Assembly (NCBI GenBank): GCA_964036665.1
Contig: OZ038531.1
Span: 6,634,168-6,698,167 of the forward strand
Reading direction: 5' to 3'
Source: Gordius sp. MW1
Taxonomy: Eukaryota; Nematomorpha; Gordioida; Gordea; Gordiidae
DNA: 64,000 bases
Within the stretch, counting starts at the first letter, position 1. The number at the start of each line of letters is the position of its first letter. The position numbers and the translations under genes were made by a program. Below the pieces are notes generated by a model. The model was given only the letters and a program-made list of their open reading frames with translations. It was not told the origin of the DNA and did not search any database. Positions 63,358 to 64,000 of the stretch are shown piece after piece.

Positions 63358-63530
63358 AAAACTCGGGCCTTTGGCCCTCGTGGGAAGGGGGAGAAGGGAA
63401 GGGGAGGAGGGGAAGGGGGGACGACTCATCTATACTCCGTATAAACGTAGCATATTTGCTATGCAATTTATGGGCGAGAAAGGTGGGAAGGGGCGAGAGC
63501 CTAGGGGGGTATTAAATGCAAAATTATTAG
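63358..63530. repeat. Dispersed repeat, inverted relative to 47640-47840
   Basis: ACTCGGGCCTTTGGCCCTCG, G/A-rich run, CATATTTGCTATGCAATTTATGGGCGAG, GGTGGGAAGGGGCGAGAG, GGGGGGTATTAAATGC. It starts exactly where the segmental duplication ends, so it may mark that breakpoint. Confidence 0.8.
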
Positions 63531-63614
63531 TTAATTATTAATTTATACAAATTTTTAAAAAGTTAAATGGTATTAACAAGAACGATATATTAATTTAATT
63601 TAAAAAATAAAAAA

Positions 63615-63755
63615 ATTTACCCTCACCGGGATTCGAACCCACGTCAGTAGTGGCATAGGCTTTTGTAGGGGCACAGAGACGTACGAGATTCGAACCTACG
63701 AGCTCATGAAGCTAGTCACACATTCAATCAACTGAGCCATTAGAGTTCAAAATAT
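63615..63755 (-). mobile_element. tRNA-derived SINE-like unit
   Basis: On the minus strand an A-box-like TGGCTCAGTTGATTGA (63727-63742) is followed after about 30 nt by a B box GGTTCGAATC in the context CATGAGCTCGTAGGTTCG. A second GGTTCGAATCCCGG lies at 63628-63644. The anticodon and acceptor stems do not pair well, so I call it a (possibly dimeric) tRNA-derived SINE, not a tRNA gene. Confidence 0.55.
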
Positions 63756-63955
63756 GTTTTACCTATTACTTATAGCTACCACTTGGTACAATTGAGATAA
63801 AAGCAAAAAATATTAGTATAGGTTAAAAAAGACGAAGAGGGCGACTATCAAAAGCTAAAAATGCTTTTATTTTATAATAAATTACTAATGGAATATAACA
63901 TCTTATTGCGTTTTATATATTTTATTGTATTTTAATAAAAGGTAATTAAAAGCAT

Positions 63956-64000
63956 CATGGGCGTAGCCAGGTTTTCACTTAGGGGGGGGGGCAGATTCAA
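63956..64000. mobile_element. Start of a CATGGGCGTAGCC MITE, cut by the window edge
   Basis: CATGGGCGTAGCCAGG, TTTTCACTTAGG, a G-run, GCAGATTC; the right end is outside the window. Confidence 0.75.

Noticed and set aside
63690..63755. Functional tRNA gene on the minus strand
   Set aside because: A- and B-box-like motifs are present but the anticodon and acceptor stems do not pair, and a second B box is nearby; a tRNA-derived SINE fits better.

Overview
The window is AT-rich nuclear DNA from a metazoan, probably a fast-evolving invertebrate. The evidence is a spliced host gene with GT-AG introns and very dense animal-type transposable elements: hAT, MULE/FLYWCH, a piggyBac-type MITE, Ty3/gypsy, and a non-LTR element with a restriction-like endonuclease. 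The species cannot be named. There is no bacterial-type gene organisation, rRNA, CRISPR or convincing functional tRNA.

Host gene. The main single-copy gene runs on the + strand from about 23.27 kb. Spliced exons at 23.3-23.64, 29.95, 31.27, 31.49, 32.2 and 32.45 kb match, collinearly and mostly without gaps, the N-terminal and concanavalin-A-like region of the neurobeachin/LRBA (BEACH) family. The 32.45 kb exon has an in-frame TGA where the family has Gly. A second, diverged version of the last two exons lies at 39.6-40.16 kb, with the same internal intron phase and an intact Gly codon. A short unassigned two-exon candidate lies at 18.25-18.46 kb.

Layout. 1.08-2.43 kb: G/C-run minisatellite. 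2.9-4.5 kb: a segment duplicated at 58.5-63.36 kb, whose second copy is interrupted by a full-length non-LTR retrotransposon and a MITE. 5.6-15.7 kb: hAT-like MITEs, a decayed non-LTR copy and a local tandem duplication. 16.1-18.2 kb: a MULE-like element with a SWIM-finger remnant and a 129-bp tandem array. 20.1-23.1 kb: a second near-identical full-length non-LTR element. 23.6-30 kb: a large intron filled with MITEs. 33.1-37.35 kb: a Ty3/gypsy element (- strand) with nearly identical LTRs and a broken pol. 37.6-39.3 kb: an LTR-bearing foldback. 41.3-48.5 kb: a composite palindrome of two gypsy 3' halves meeting at their LTRs, with a foldback element and a hAT element nested in one arm. 48.5-49.5 kb: tandem repeats. 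50.7-56.06 kb: a head-to-head palindrome of a FLYWCH-MULE transposon, carrying a hAT element that itself holds a TTAA-flanked MITE. 63.36-64 kb: dispersed repeat, tRNA-derived SINE, and the start of another MITE.

The most informative structures are (i) the paired BEACH exons with a TGA in one copy, (ii) three large inverted duplications in about 19 kb, two of them made from transposon halves, and (iii) a MITE family with ends CATGGGCGTAGCC whose mobility and 8-bp target duplication can be read directly from an empty and a filled site in this window.
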